64,000 bases of DNA, from NCBI GenBank assembly GCA_001599915.1, contig BCIG01000009.1:310001-374000 (forward strand), in the 5' to 3' direction. Origin of the DNA: Symbiotaphrina buchneri (Eukaryota; Ascomycota; Symbiotaphrinales; Symbiotaphrinaceae). Below, in pieces: positions 11,401 to 22,586 of this stretch. The notes beneath the pieces were generated by a model. The model was not told where the DNA came from. It saw nothing but the letters and a program-made list of their open reading frames with translations, and searched no databases. The position numbers and the translations under genes were made by a program. The stretch's first letter is position 1. Each line of letters begins with the position of its first letter.

Positions 11401-12192
11401 AGGTCCAGCAGATGTGATGTTGTTCCCCGGTTGACCTGACCCAGACAACTCGGCATCAAGTTGTGCATCTGTCTCTTCCAGTCTCTGCTGTTCTACCATG
11501 GCGTCATGGTCATTCTCCAAGGTATAGAACAGAGTGTATGAGCTCTCTTTTGCTGCGTTCTCAGTTGCTCTCTTGTCCTCCTCCAACTGCTTTCGCATCT
11601 CCTCAGATGACTTCTCCACAGACAAAGGTGGCGTGAGGTTTTTGGCAAGAGCATGACCCTTTGAGATGTCGACCGACTGGCTCCCGAGAGATTTATCGGT
11701 GGGAAAAGAGGAGGTGCCTGTACTTCGAGACTTCAATGGCGACGTCTCAGCGACGTCCTCTTCTTCCTCTTCATCATCGTACTCATCGTAATCGTCGTCA
11801 TTCAATCTGCGCGCTGTCGGCATGGAAGACGCGTCGTTCCTGGAGGGTGGCTTTCCTTCGTTATCTGCGCTGGACGAATTCTCCCCTGTCGCCGACTGTT
11901 CGGAGCCCCCCTGTGTTGTTTGGCCATGAAAGAGCGCAGATATCCTTGCTTCGCTGCGCGCGAACAGATCCTTGAATACAGCCACTCTAGCGTCATCCTC
12001 GACGGAACTTTCAGGCCCAGTCATTGTATTTCCTAATCCGGTAATAGAGTCGCTCCGCTGCATTGTTGAGGAAGAATGGCGTTGTCGGCTTGTAAAAATG
12101 TGCCCATTGACAAGATGTACGCCATTTTCTTCCGTCAATGGCCTCGATCGATTCGATGGTTGTTGGTGTTGGATGTCATTCGCGATGGACAT
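8453..12192 (-). CDS. SPT7: SAGA complex subunit Spt7 (bromodomain plus histone fold)
   Basis: Six exons, 12192-11097, 11035-10739, 10673-9787, 9743-9258, 9207-8990 and 8936-8453, give 1155 aa. Spt7 is the scaffold of the SAGA/SLIK coactivator. The acidic N-terminal region is followed by a bromodomain at about residues 325-430: EAPDYYN is joined across intron 1 to [17 protein letters not shown], and the acetyl-lysine Asn region is [20 protein letters not shown] histone-fold segment at about 800-860 ([20 protein letters not shown], then [13 protein letters not shown]) would pair with the SAGA histone-fold partner. Exon 5 carries the family block [17 protein letters not shown] and [12 protein letters not shown]. 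The C-terminus is basic and Pro-rich ([18 protein letters not shown]). Introns are 43-65 nt. The gene is divergent from the VanZ-like gene. Confidence 0.95.
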
Positions 12193-12752
12193 AGCGTTGC
12201 GATCCTCGCCTTAGCACCCCTCGCCAGCCAAACCGCCGGGCAGGACTCCGCGTGACAAGCCGACGCAGGAGTCGCGTTAAACCGTGCGTTGGCACATGAA
12301 ATTAGGCTTATATGAGAGCCGTAGAGCTACCTAGTTGAATGAAGCTATTTTCTAGATGAAAATAGATAAAATGAGCGACCTTCGCGATGGCGAAGATCAT
12401 CGCTTGTGAGTGATGGGTCGCAGCGCAGGATGGATGGTCGTTCGCGAAAGAGCCGCAATAGCGTTTACCCCAAGCTATTCTAGGTCCGGGGAACCCAGGC
12501 GGACCATAAGCGCAGCGCGACACCAACCACCTCCTCCCAAGCCCTCCGCATTCGTGCTGTGGCCCACCGAAACAGCCCTATGCCTTACAACTCAACTCCG
12601 CGCTTTTCGTAAGATCTCCCTTCAGACCCGCCGTTTCAGAGCCCTCGATCACCGGCCCTTATTCCAAACTCTTTGGCACTCGAATAGATATCATGTCCCG
12701 GCCGACAGCTTGATGCGGAGAAGCTAACCTCTCTCGTTGGCCCTACTCCCCT
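12193..12752. promoter_or_regulatory. Divergent intergenic region (SPT7 / VanZ-like)
   Basis: A 560-bp shared upstream region. No clear TATA box, repeat or gene was seen; short ORFs here lack any recognisable motif. Confidence 0.35.
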
Positions 12753-13419
12753 ATGCGGATACGCACGTCTTTCGCAGGTGTGCCCTCCACCCTCCATCCA
12801 TGTCCGGCTTCAAATAGGAGCACTGCTGATCTTCGATTTGCTAGGCGCCTTTGCCGCCCTGCTCCTCATTTCTGCCTACCTTGGTCTGTCGACCATTCAT
12901 ATAGGCATAGTCGACGACAAGATCTTGCATCTGTTGACCTTCTTCGTCCTGACGGTCTGCTTCTACTGGATACTGGAAACCACTCGCAGGCGCGTCTTGA
13001 ACTTCACTCTACTCACATGTACTCTCACGCTCGGCGTCGGATCAGAGATTGTGCAGCATTTTGTCCCCAATGGGCGCACGTTTGATCCGTACGATATCCT
13101 TGCCAATCTTATCGGTTCTGTTGTAGCAATTGGGCTCTGCAGCTGGTATCATAAGCGTATGCTTGATCGCAAAAGAGCTGCCCGACAATACCAAGTGGTA
13201 ACAGGTGAAGATGATGGGGGCACAGGAGACATGGACGTTGAATTGGGGGATAATATAGGCAGGCAGGAGACTGGTGTCACACCGGCAGGCCCAACTCAGA
13301 GTCTGGAAGAGCAGCTTGATAACTGGGATGAGAACGAGATCGACGAAAACTGGGATGAGGATGCACCTGCGACCGTGACTGCCGCAGAAGGCACAAAGCC
13401 TGTCGGCAGCGGGAATTAA
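12753..13419 (+). CDS. VanZ-like small membrane protein
   Basis: Two exons, 12753-12777 and 12845-13419 (intron 67 nt), give 199 aa. The 25-nt first exon encodes MRIRTSFA and splices into AFAALLLISAYLGLS, which restores a first membrane segment; the longer unspliced frame lacks a sensible N-terminus. Three further hydrophobic segments follow: ILHLLTFFVLTVCFYWIL, NFTLLTCTLTLGVGSEIVQ and DILANLIGSVVAIGLCSW. The arrangement, with Asp-Lys before segment 2 and the E-x-x-Q-x-F-x-P-x-G-R-x-F-D-x-x-D block before segment 4, is that of VanZ-family proteins. The last 65 residues are acidic and cytosolic in character (WDENEIDENWDEDAP). Function in fungi is not established. It is convergent with the PRISE-type reductase, with a 153-nt gap. 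Confidence 0.85.
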
Positions 13420-13572
13420 AGCCTTAGTATAAGGTATTAGCGTTGACGTTACATGGAGCTGACGCTCTTCGTGTCAAGATTCGAGATTATAGGACTTTTC
13501 CAACGCAGCCTTGAGACAGCCATTTTGATACTTAACATCATACGGAAGCAAAGCATGAATACGAGGATTTCT

Positions 13573-14958
13573 TTACTTGGACGACGCAGGGAGAATCTTC
13601 TCCTCGACCAGCTCATCGAAGGCTTCCGTGAGCGCGTCCCAGGTGTCGATATATCCAGTCCATCCCATCCTCCTTGCTTTACTCATAGATATGACGAGCG
13701 GGTAATTTCTTCCCAGAATGAAACCAAGGAATGCCCAAGTAGCTTTGTCAAAGGCGTCCTTTTCAAGCCCTTCTCTTTCTGCCAACCTCTCCCACGCCTT
13801 CCGTACCTCCGGCTGCTTCGACCATTTGACCAAATCAACCTGTTGCACAACCTTTCCCTGGGATATTCGATCGGCAATGCCCATCTCACCGGCCAAGACA
13901 GAGACTGGCGGCTTTTCTGCCAGCGGCGTTTCACTTTTCAGTGGAGCTGGTAGGCTGAACTGATTCTCTGGAACCTTCAATCCGAAACGCCTCGCCAGTT
14001 TCGGCCAAAGATTTTGCCAGGAGTCAACATCACCGTTCACCACATTGAAGGCTTGATTGCTACATTTCGGCTCGAATGCTGCCCATAGATTGAATTTGGT
14101 ATGCAATCGAGAGTAGGTGAAGCTGTCGAAGAGCGTGTAGAACTCTGGTGAGCCGGGAAAGAGCAGCGGTTGTTTCATCTCCTTGGCGACGGCCGCATAG
14201 ATCCCAACTGACGTGGCCAGGTTCATAAAGTTGCCTGCAGCATAGTCTTAGCAACTTTCCTCAGAGTGGTGTGCAATTGCATTTCCGAAGCATACCTTTC
14301 GCAACTCCGATGACATCGTTAGGATACGTGACCACCCAGTCCCACGATTTCCCTTGCGCAGCGTCCCTGAGGACATCTTGTTGCTTGTAATAGAAGTTGG
14401 GAGGCCACTCCGGGGACGTCAACCATGGGTCACCTTCCTCCATCGGAACCTTCGCTGCGCCGAGATGCACTCCATACTGTTTGCAGCCCGTAGTAAGTAT
14501 CACCCTTTTCAGCTTCTTCTCCGCTCCGGTTATTGCGAGAGCATCGAGAAAATTCTGGAGCATGGCGCCTGAGTGCTGTCAGTGCCTGTGGTCGTTCCAG
14601 AATTGCCCATGGGTCGGGATTGTCTCTTACCGTTAGTGTCCCAATTTTCCTGTTCGGTGTCTCTCTGCATATAGGCAGTGAAGAACAAGTATTCAGCTTC
14701 AACCCCTTCCAGTTGCTTTGCAATGTCCTCAGCGCTGCCAAGAAGGTCGATATGATTGTGCTTCACGTTGGGCGGATATTGTTCCTTCTGACTTCTGGAC
14801 AATGCATACACTGTCTGCCATGTCTTCGGGTCTTTTCCGAGTGCAAAGACAATCTCTCGGCCCAGGATGCCTGGCACTATGCATTAGAGACTTCGTTCGT
14901 GCCACCAAACAGAGAGGCAGTAAATACCTGTAGCACCCGTCACTATGGCGGAAGGCAT
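13573..14958 (-). CDS. PRISE-type short-chain reductase (progesterone 5beta-reductase/iridoid synthase-like)
   Basis: Four exons, 14958-14928, 14870-14631, 14568-14296 and 14234-13573, give 401 aa. The NAD(P)-binding glycine motif VTGATGILGREI lies at residues 5-16 and is split by intron 1. The PRISE subgroup of the SDR superfamily is recognised by the Lys motif in LTTGCKQYGVHL (about residue 120) and the displaced catalytic Tyr in NFYYKQQD (about 149-155), followed by the WDWVVTYPNDVIG strand. The C-terminal part carries SFTYSRLHTKFNLWAAFEP and AFNVVNGDVDSWQNLWP, typical of the family. It is expected to be a soluble enone or iridoid-type reductase; the substrate cannot be told. Introns are 57, 62 and 61 nt. 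No secondary-metabolism neighbours are present. Confidence 0.85.
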
Positions 14959-16343
14959 GTTTCTGCAGGTATTAGGGTGAGGCAGTTCGAGGCCGAGTTG
15001 GTGCTACGAGCAATGACAGGCGTACGCAGTAGAAGAAAGAAGCCAATGTGGAAGGGAATGAATGCTGCAGGTTCTGTGCGGGATGTACCGAGGAAGAAAG
15101 AAAAGAGGAAAGCAGAGAGGTAAAGCTTGGGAGCTTTTAGTACGCTTCGTGGGTAAGGAAGGATATCTGGCACATGCTTGCACTCATCGGAATTCTGACG
15201 TATTAATTATCTTAATTTTGACCCCTTGTGACGCGAGTTAGGAGAGCGCAGGAGGAATACGTTGAATATCTACCATACACCAATAGTAAATACGAGTTAT
15301 ACCTTACTTCGCAGGCCGTTACCACACAGACCTCGTACGGTAATGAAGTGCCGAATTTTATGCTGGGATAAAATGCCGATCAAGAATCCACTGAAGCCTC
15401 CAGCTACAGTACGGTACACCGTACTTTGTACGTACGGACTACGGTGCTTCCTAGTCGACGTCATCCGCAAGGGTGGCAATTGTTGCGTGCATGCCCCACC
15501 CCAACATAAGAATACTCGCCCGAGTCGGTTATCGATCTACCGGCACTTGAATCCACCTCGGTCGGTAGCAGCGGCGAAGCTTACCAGGTCCGAAGTGAGT
15601 GGATGGCAGCAGTCAAGCTTTGACCATGCTCGTCTGGCTTTAGAAAGCTGAAGTTTCCGGCCGGATACGCACCTTACCGTCGAGTAGGTCTTGTAGTTCA
15701 GGTAAGCTTCATCGTGCCCAAACCTATTAGCTAACACATCACGGAAATAATCGTAAAATCTCATGCGAGACCGTGCTTTCTATGGGAAAGAAGACCACAA
15801 CAATGCTGAAACAGCTTCGTCACAAGAGACCATCTCGCTCACTGCCTTTCCTGCCTTGTCGGGTCAAACCCCGAGCGAAAAGTAGCATTGGTCACCGCCC
15901 TGTTGACGGCTCATCAGATGCCAAGGACAGCATTGGATATACCGGCCTAGGAAGTCATTATCCTACTCTGTAACGGTCCTTTGCAGTTGGAAGCGCCCGT
16001 CAGTCGCGGATTCATGAGAAAGAGAAACCATCCACAGCATAAACCAAGACTGACAGTAGGGACACACAAGCGAGCTGGGTTGATATTGTCCGCTCCGATG
16101 CCGCCATCAGCCCACTTTCAAGTCTATGCTTAGCCAGACGGCGCTGATCTTAGGCAAAAGCGCCTCAAGGGAGTTTTTCTCCGGATTGAATGAGAGCCAA
16201 ATGACATAGCGATGGTCCAAGAAGCCCAATTTTAGTCCGTTGACCAATTCCAGGTGCCTCAAGAGGATCCAACGTCGGTCAGATATAGGTTTTGACCCGC
16301 GCTCTCATTGGAGCACCCAATACCTCTTGGCGGAGTCTACCAG
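14959..16343. other. Gene-free stretch between the PRISE-type reductase and MRX7-like gene
   Basis: About 1.4 kb that includes the 5' flank of the reductase gene. An inverted repeat GTACGGT-AC-ACCGTAC lies at 15409-15424, followed by GTACGTAC near 15428. Short ORFs on both strands (for example 15537-15764) show no domain and no splice continuation. I see no RNA gene. Confidence 0.4.
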
Positions 16344-16769
16344 CTAACTCTTGCGCTGGCCTCCTCTCAACTGCTCCTTGAGCTCCTCAACATAGTATTT
16401 CACGAAGCGCTTTGTGTCTGAGGGACCTGCGGAGACGTTAGGCAGGGTGAGACTGACATGATGGGCATGACACTAGCAACAGCCACTTACTATCTACATT
16501 GACGCCGCCCAAGTCTTCGGCGGCTTTGCCGTGGCGAATCTGAGACACCTTTTTATGAACATTTTGGACTGCCCTATGGAAGGTCGGGCTCGCAAGGAGC
16601 TGTGATAAGCACAGTCAGTATTCGTGGGCTGTATGGTGTTGGGCATGAACCAACCCTTGCCGTTAGCCAGACCTGGGAGGTACAGTGGGATGTTAGCCAC
16701 GGCGGCAAAATTGGCAGGACGTGCGGAGCGAGACTGCTAGACACGAACCTCGAATAGTCGAAGCCACAT
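16344..16769 (-). CDS. MRX7: MRX7-like mitochondrial (MIOREX) small protein
   Basis: Three exons, 16769-16749, 16599-16491 and 16426-16344, give a 70-aa protein. Exon 1 encodes only MWLRLFE; the 149-nt intron is followed by LLASPTFHRAVQNVHKKVSQ, then IRHGKAAEDLGG and, across the second 64-nt intron, KRFVKYYVEELKEQLRGG. This pattern (SPxFHRxVxxVHxxVxxxRHG and a C-terminal amphipathic helix before a basic end) is what I recall for the fungal MIOREX component Mrx7, which is found with the mitochondrial ribosome-centred expression machinery. The frame is kept exactly through both splices. The family assignment is from memory of the motif, so the gene model is firmer than the name. It is divergent from the tyrosine phosphatase gene. 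Confidence 0.65.
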
Positions 16770-17556
16770 TATTTCCGTAATATCATTAGCGAGAACTCAA
16801 GCACGGCGAAATGTGACCTGCCGACTGTATCATGATAAAGAGAAAGTCGCAGTAGCAAGGGAGAGAGATATTTGCAAAAACAGCCTGGAAGGGGAGGTGA
16901 GAGGAGAGGTTACGAAGTAGAAACGGATGGATGTTCGGCCTCGTCGGGTAGCACTGCTTCAAGCGAGACTCCCTTCGAACCGTGGGCCCGTTGCGCGCAC
17001 GCGATGAAAAATGATCGGAACGCGACGACGATGAGTCTCCTATACGTATCTTATCTTTTGGCACCTCCCGTGCTTCTTATCTTTGGCTTTTCCGCGAGGA
17101 TGTATAAATAGGAAGCAGTTACGTGCTTGCTACCGTGCGATCTGCTCCGTGCCAGTGCAACGCCGTCATCCTCACTTCGGTGTTGGGACCGAAACAGCGC
17201 CCTCGTGTACTAATTATATTTTGAACTTCGCCCCTGTGCCCCACGTCGCGGCATGGTACGAATCCATAGGCCTGCAACGTAGCTTTCTCACTGGCCGTCA
17301 TTATTTGTCGTCGGCACCCTAAATTATTTCATACCAAGGGCAGGTTCCCTATCACGAAGGCACGGCGGGAGAAAGTCCGCGGCGTCTTCCCCAGTGGTGA
17401 GGTGCAGCAGGGCGACTGGGCCTATAGCACTCACTGCGATCTCTTTGTATGACGAAACAAGTCGAAAACCCAGGATCATAGCCAAAGCCACCCAACACGC
17501 ATCGCCTTCGCATTCACGGGCGGCGGCGGCTGGCCAGTCCCTCCCCTGACTCGACA
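16770..17556. promoter_or_regulatory. Divergent intergenic region (MRX7-like / tyrosine phosphatase)
   Basis: A 787-bp shared upstream region. A TATAAATA element lies at 17103-17110, about 450 bp before the phosphatase ATG, and could serve its transcript. No gene is supported. Confidence 0.35.
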
Positions 17557-18902
17557 ATGAAGAGCAGCGCATTGCGTCTGTTCCCAATCCCCCCGGGGAA
17601 ACGATCAAGATCTAGGGAGAGCAGCGGATCGGTTAGATCCTTGCCAATTTCAGAGCCGGCATCAGGACCGGCATCCGAGAATGGTGACAGTGTAACTGGC
17701 TTGCCTGCATTTCTGCGACAGACGAGCACAGGTGAGTACAACTGTACCTTCTGCCGTGCTTGCTGCTGCATACGCGAGATGCAAGATGCAGCTGCGTAAC
17801 CCTGCTCGATCCTCGGATCCTCGCTCACCTGCCTCCTAGAAATTCAGAAGAAGTTTGAGGACCTGGAATCGCTGCAACGAGAGCGGCTTTTAAAGGGCCA
17901 GCAAGATTCAGATCCTGGATCGCAGTGGGGTCACGAATCGAGTGCCGAGGCTCGCGCCAGGGACAGGTATCTCAACGTACACCCATGGGCCAATCGTCGC
18001 ATACGGTTGAAGGTGCCGGAGGGACGATGTGACTATATAAATGCTTCACCTATAGTGCTCGAGAGCTCGAAGACCAAAAGTGAGAAGAGATATATTGCCA
18101 CCCAGGTATGATGGCCAGTTCACTGCCATGAATCAAACTGACAGTAGGATGCTGTCAGGGCCCAAAAGAGGCCAGCCATATCTGGCATATGGTTTGGCAT
18201 GAAACGTCTCATGTCGCTGTCATTGTGATGCTCACCCAGACTCACGAGTCAGGACGCGAAAAGTGCTTCCAATACTTCCCAGCAGACTCTGATAACCCTA
18301 CTCTGCAGCTTGATGACGACGAGGTATTCTCCGATGATTTCAAAGGCTATGTGAGGTTGCTTGAGCTTTATGAAGATCCAATATCTCGCACAACAGTTCG
18401 CAAATTGGAATTGAATATTCGTCATGAGAGCAAAACGGTGTGGCATCTACTCTTCTCCGGCTGGCCTGATTTTGGCATTCCGGAAGGTGATGACCGGAAA
18501 GCTCTTCTTGAGCTCGTGAAACTTTCAAAGGCTAAAGATGATGCTCCAGACAATCCGCTGATTGTCCATTGTAGTGCCGGCGTGGGACGGACAGGGACAT
18601 TCATTGCACTAAGTCATCTGCTAGAGGAGCTCGATGAGGGTTCATTGGACGACGTACCTGAAAATGCTGATAGGGTTTTCGAGACTGTCAATCTCTTACG
18701 AGAGCAACGGATGGCAATGGTCCAAGCGCAAATGCAATTCAACTTCATATACTCTGTCCTCAAGGAGATGTGGCTTCAAAGACACCGCAACATCTCAGAG
18801 GCTGAGCATGCATCGCCCGCGGATGCTACGTCAGCAGACGTTTCCGAGAGGACCGTCAAGGCTCCGAAGTTGCAGGATAAATTAAAACCAGGAGAAGTTT
18901 GA
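17557..18902 (+). CDS. Classical protein tyrosine phosphatase
   Basis: Three exons, 17557-17731, 17840-18105 and 18159-18902 (introns 108 and 53 nt), give 394 aa. A Ser-rich N-terminal stretch (residues 1-58) precedes the PTP domain, about 60-355. Visible family motifs in order are the phospho-Tyr loop CDYINASPI, a Gln-rich-side segment IATQGPKEASHIWHMVWHE across intron 2, the WPD loop GWPDFGIP (Asp about 251), the P-loop VHCSAGVGRTGTF (nucleophile Cys about 285, Arg about 291) and the Q-loop MVQAQMQFNFIY. All catalytic residues are present, so it should be active. The short C-terminal tail is acidic to neutral. Its size is closest to small soluble Ptp1/Pyp-like enzymes; a role in dephosphorylating MAP kinases is possible but inferred. 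It is convergent with the quinolinate phosphoribosyltransferase gene. Confidence 0.92.
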
Positions 18903-19277
18903 CCCGTTGCCCTCTTGACCCCATTCCGCTCTGGCTGGCTCAAAGCTGATGGGACAATGTCACGAGCTCTCATTGGATATACTATATGGGGGTTCTTTTA
19001 TCTTTCTGGACTGTGCGTTTGGGTAGATTGTGCCAACTGAGGCACCTGAATGCATGGGCTTATAGCGAGCATAGCCAACTGGCGTATCGGCGCATGTGCC
19101 TTGTCATTAGTGCTACAATACTTCATCCTAGCTAGACATCACCGCGTTGGTAGCAGAAAAAACGTCGAGACGGTTTACTTCAGCGGCGAGAACATGTGGC
19201 AATAAAGGTGTTCCAGCAAGCTTTCCACAATAATCTGGAGTTTCATCGGTCATTCCCCTAATCGGAACGCAGATACG
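18903..19277. other. Convergent 3' intergenic spacer
   Basis: 375 bp between the phosphatase (+) and the quinolinate phosphoribosyltransferase gene (-). It probably contains both 3' UTRs; nothing else was recognised. Confidence 0.4.
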
Positions 19278-20584
19278 CTAGTGGACTATCTTCAGGGAGA
19301 AATCGACGTGCTTGACCCCCTGATGTATTGAGCTTGTCGAGATGATGTCAATATCTGATCGCACATTAAAGTCAGCATCGAAGACCTGCAGAGCGCGTCA
19401 GACAATAGAGGGATACTTACCATCACAAACATAGGCCTTGACGTTGTCCTCGGTCAGACCTCCACTGATTTCTACCAGAACGGCCTTATCCCATCGTTCC
19501 TTGAGGTTTTTGGCGGCTACTCTAACGCCCTCGGGACTGAAGTTGTCCAGCATAACCACGTCAGCACCTGCTTTGACCGCCTCTTCCGCTTCCTCTTCGC
19601 TCTGGCACTCGACCTCAATCTTGATGCTAAAGCCACCAGCAGCCTTCGCGGCATGAACAGCCTTGGTGATGGAGCCGCAGGCCCACACGTGGTTGTCTTT
19701 CAACATGGTCATGCTGCTCAGGTCATGCCGATGGGGGTCACAGCCTCCAACAAGCATGCCATATTTCTCTACAAACCGAAAGGCAGGCGTTGTCTTTCGC
19801 GTCCCTGCCAGAGTATTATTATATCCGGCTTCTCGGAGTAAACCAAGGAGACGGGCGGATCTGAAATAGCACCGTCAACAGGTGGCCTTCTCATTCAAGG
19901 GCAAGTGATGCATAGAAAGATGATAGATCAAGGCAATACAGCGGTGGGAACATCAATGCTTGTCAAGGTGCGCAAACAGAATAGAGACGTCAATACTGAT
20001 TTCGCCGAATTTTGGCGCTCAACATATCGTAAGAAGACAGGGCGTGAAAAGCCCCGCAGCAAACACCTGTACAGGGGACGTAGAATAAGAGATACATCAT
20101 TTGAGACCTACTTAGTTGCTATTCCCGAGCATCTGGCCAGCGTATTCAACGCTACACGTTCTCCTAGGAGGATCTTTCTTACGGGTCCACGGACAGTAGC
20201 ACAGTGCTTCACAGGATCGAAAGACTCTCCCTCTGAAACATGCCATTCGACCCTGGCATGATGTTCAGCCAGGTCCGGCGGAGAAAGTAGGTGAACGAGG
20301 GAGATACGCACGAGCAATCCAACTGCTTGAAGACCTCGTCGAAGAACGGAACCCCAGCAAGAACCCCCTGGTTGGCAAGCTACCTCAGCCATCTGGATCC
20401 ACGGCTCTTGCCTGCCGGATTGACTTACTGCACTTTTCCCTAGCAACCTTGCCTCGGCCTGGCTTTCGCCCACGACGAAACCACCGTAGTCGAAGCTCGG
20501 GCAGTCTTCCGCTATCCACGATGCAATGTGCTGCTTATAGTTGGGCGGTAGCAAATGAGCCACCTTACCATGCGCGGACGCCAT
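19278..20584 (-). CDS. BNA6: Quinolinate phosphoribosyltransferase (nicotinate-nucleotide pyrophosphorylase, carboxylating)
   Basis: Five exons, 20584-20429, 20367-20312, 20252-20112, 19860-19421 and 19354-19278, give 289 aa, the usual length. The enzyme converts quinolinate and PRPP to nicotinate mononucleotide, CO2 and pyrophosphate, the last step of de novo NAD synthesis from tryptophan. Motifs in order are [20 protein letters not shown] (assembled across two introns), [23 protein letters not shown], the PRPP/quinolinate-binding [30 protein letters not shown] with its active-site His, Arg and Lys, [22 protein letters not shown] and the C-terminal [19 protein letters not shown]. Intron 3 is 251 nt, against 59-66 nt for the other three. 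It is divergent from the carrier gene, with a 547-bp gap. Confidence 0.95.
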
Positions 20585-21131
20585 CCTATTATAACAATTT
20601 CTGTACGAGCGATCTCTGTGCGATTGGAAAGCGTCTACAAAGCAGAATTTATCACAGATATGGGTTCATGTGAATTTGCACGCTCAAATAAAGCCGCGGG
20701 TTATTGTCTACGCAGGGTCCGCGATCGACTGTCGGCAAAAGTCGCAGTTTGCCGGCTTCCCAAATAGTGTCCCGCAAACCGTCTGCGGTCAATGCTCCTG
20801 GGGCATCATTTGGCACATAGAGGAGTCCGAATGTCACAATAAAGTAGGTGTGGAGCTTCTTCAAATACCAGTAATGGACCAATTGACAGGAAGAGGGCAG
20901 ACTGTAGAATTTCCTTAGAAATTTTACATCCTCTCCGCCGCTGATAACAAACAATTATCATCACCGTCGGGGGTGATTCTAGACCCCACCCAATCAACGG
21001 GGTTGTCCGCTACACAGCTTGGCGAGCACGCGATTACCGCTGCGCAAAGAACATTTCATTAATTCTTCTAGATCTGACGGCGCCGGTATCGACAGACAAC
21101 AGTCAAGTTGGTGGTGCTGGAGCAAGTCAGC
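20585..21131. promoter_or_regulatory. Divergent intergenic region (BNA6 / mitochondrial carrier)
   Basis: A 547-bp shared upstream region with no recognised gene, tRNA or repeat. Small ORFs on both strands have no motif. Confidence 0.35.
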
Positions 21132-22586
21132 ATGAGTGGCGCATTCGATCCCGACGAGATCGTCGGAGGATGGAATCGCACCTTGAAGGATTTGTTCGCT
21201 GGAGCAGTGGGAGGCGTCGCCCAGGTCTTACTCGGTCCGTATAATTTCCGTTAAGAGACAATCTTTGTTGCTCAGTTGGCCAATTATGCCCGTTTTCCTT
21301 GCTTCATGCCCAGTTTGCCCTTCGATGTTCGATTTCTTTTCTCTAATAGTTTCTCCTCGAATTTTGGCATGTGTTCCGAGTTCAATTGATACCATGCGTT
21401 TGCTTAATGACATATCTGCGCGACGCTATCGTATATGTCGGTCACGAAGTCATTGTTGCTGATGTGTCGAATTTCATATATAGGTCAGCCTTTTGGTAAG
21501 TATATTTCCTAAGGTACATTTATATTGAAGTTTCACCAACATGCGGATTCCGTAAGATATTGTCAAGGTCAGGTTGCAGACCACCTCGGAGTACTCAAAT
21601 GCGCTCGATTGCGCCCGAAAGATCTACCAGAATGAAGGCGCGCTTGCATTTTACAAGGTAGAGGATGCTCCACTACGCCACCGAGACGAATCTGACGTAT
21701 CTTTCTTTTCAAGGGGACCCTAACACCTCTTGTTGGTATCGGAGCATGTGTAAGTATCCTCCTTGTTTTTCCATGGAACCAGTGAAACACTAGGAAGGTG
21801 TTTTCTGGCAGAAGCGTGTGCTTGTCGTTTGTACAATGCACTTCAGTCTCACATTGTCTAGGTGAGTGTTCAATTCGGAGGCTTTCACGCGGCACGGCGG
21901 TATTTCGAGGCGTCAAACGTCAGCAAAGGTCAAAATCAAGGCCTATCCTATGGCCAATATTTCGCCGCCGGCGCGTTTGGCGGTGTGGCCAATTCGGTCA
22001 TATCTGGCCCTATCGAACACGTCCGTATCCGCCTTCAGACGCAACCCCATGGACCAAACCGACTCTACAGTGGACCGCTTGACTGCATCAGGAAGCTGTC
22101 AGCACACGAGGGGGTCCTCAAAGGTCTGTACAGGGGAGAACTCGTCACTATCATGCGTGAAGCACAGGCATATGGTGTCTGGTTTTTGACATTCGAGTAC
22201 CTCATGAATCTGGATGCCAAACGCCTGCAGATCAAACGCGAGGAGGTACCAACCTGGAAGGTAGCCCTATTCGGCGGTCTTGCAGGAGAAGCCTTGTGGT
22301 TGGCTAGCTATCCCTTCGATGTGGTGAAGAGCAAGATGCAGAGCGACGGTTTCGGGGACAAGATGCGCTACAACGGTATGACGGACTGTTTCAGGCAGAC
22401 GTGGAGGGGGGAAGGCATGAGAGGCTTTTGGAAAGGTATTGGCCCGACACTTTTGAGGGCTATGCCTGTATCAGCAGGCACGTTTGCTGTGTAAGTCACC
22501 ACAGCAAAAGCTGTCACCCCTTCATCTGTCAAGGTTTAGAACTGACGACAACAAGTGTGGAGATGACAATGCGTTTAATCAGCTGA
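21132..22586 (+). CDS. Mitochondrial carrier family transporter, YMC1-like
   Basis: Six exons, 21132-21234, 21484-21495, 21557-21657, 21714-21749, 21862-22490 and 22556-22586, give 303 aa. Three tandem carrier repeats are visible with their signatures QPFDIVKVRLQT, GPIEHVRIRLQT and YPFDVVKSKMQSD, each followed by the second-helix EG motif (NEGALAFYKGTLTP, HEGVLKGLYRGE, GEGMRGFWKGIGPT). The start MSGAFDPDEIVGGWN leads into DLFAGAVGGVAQVLLG. Exon 2 is a 12-nt microexon that supplies most of the first QPF. Among subfamilies the VQFGGFHAARRYFE segment and the MREAQAYGVWFLTFEYL helix fit YMC1/YMC2-type organic or amino acid carriers; the transported substrate is not fixed by the sequence. It sits in the inner mitochondrial membrane. 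Confidence 0.9.

Noticed and set aside
12753-13419. VanZ-like gene as a recent bacterial transfer
   Set aside because: It has a normal spliceosomal intron, fungal-style acidic tail and neighbours in ordinary order; VanZ-like proteins are, to my knowledge, widespread in fungi.
12193-16769. A secondary-metabolite cluster around the PRISE-type reductase
   Set aside because: Neighbours are SPT7, a VanZ-like protein and a mitochondrial small protein; no synthase, P450 or transporter is near.
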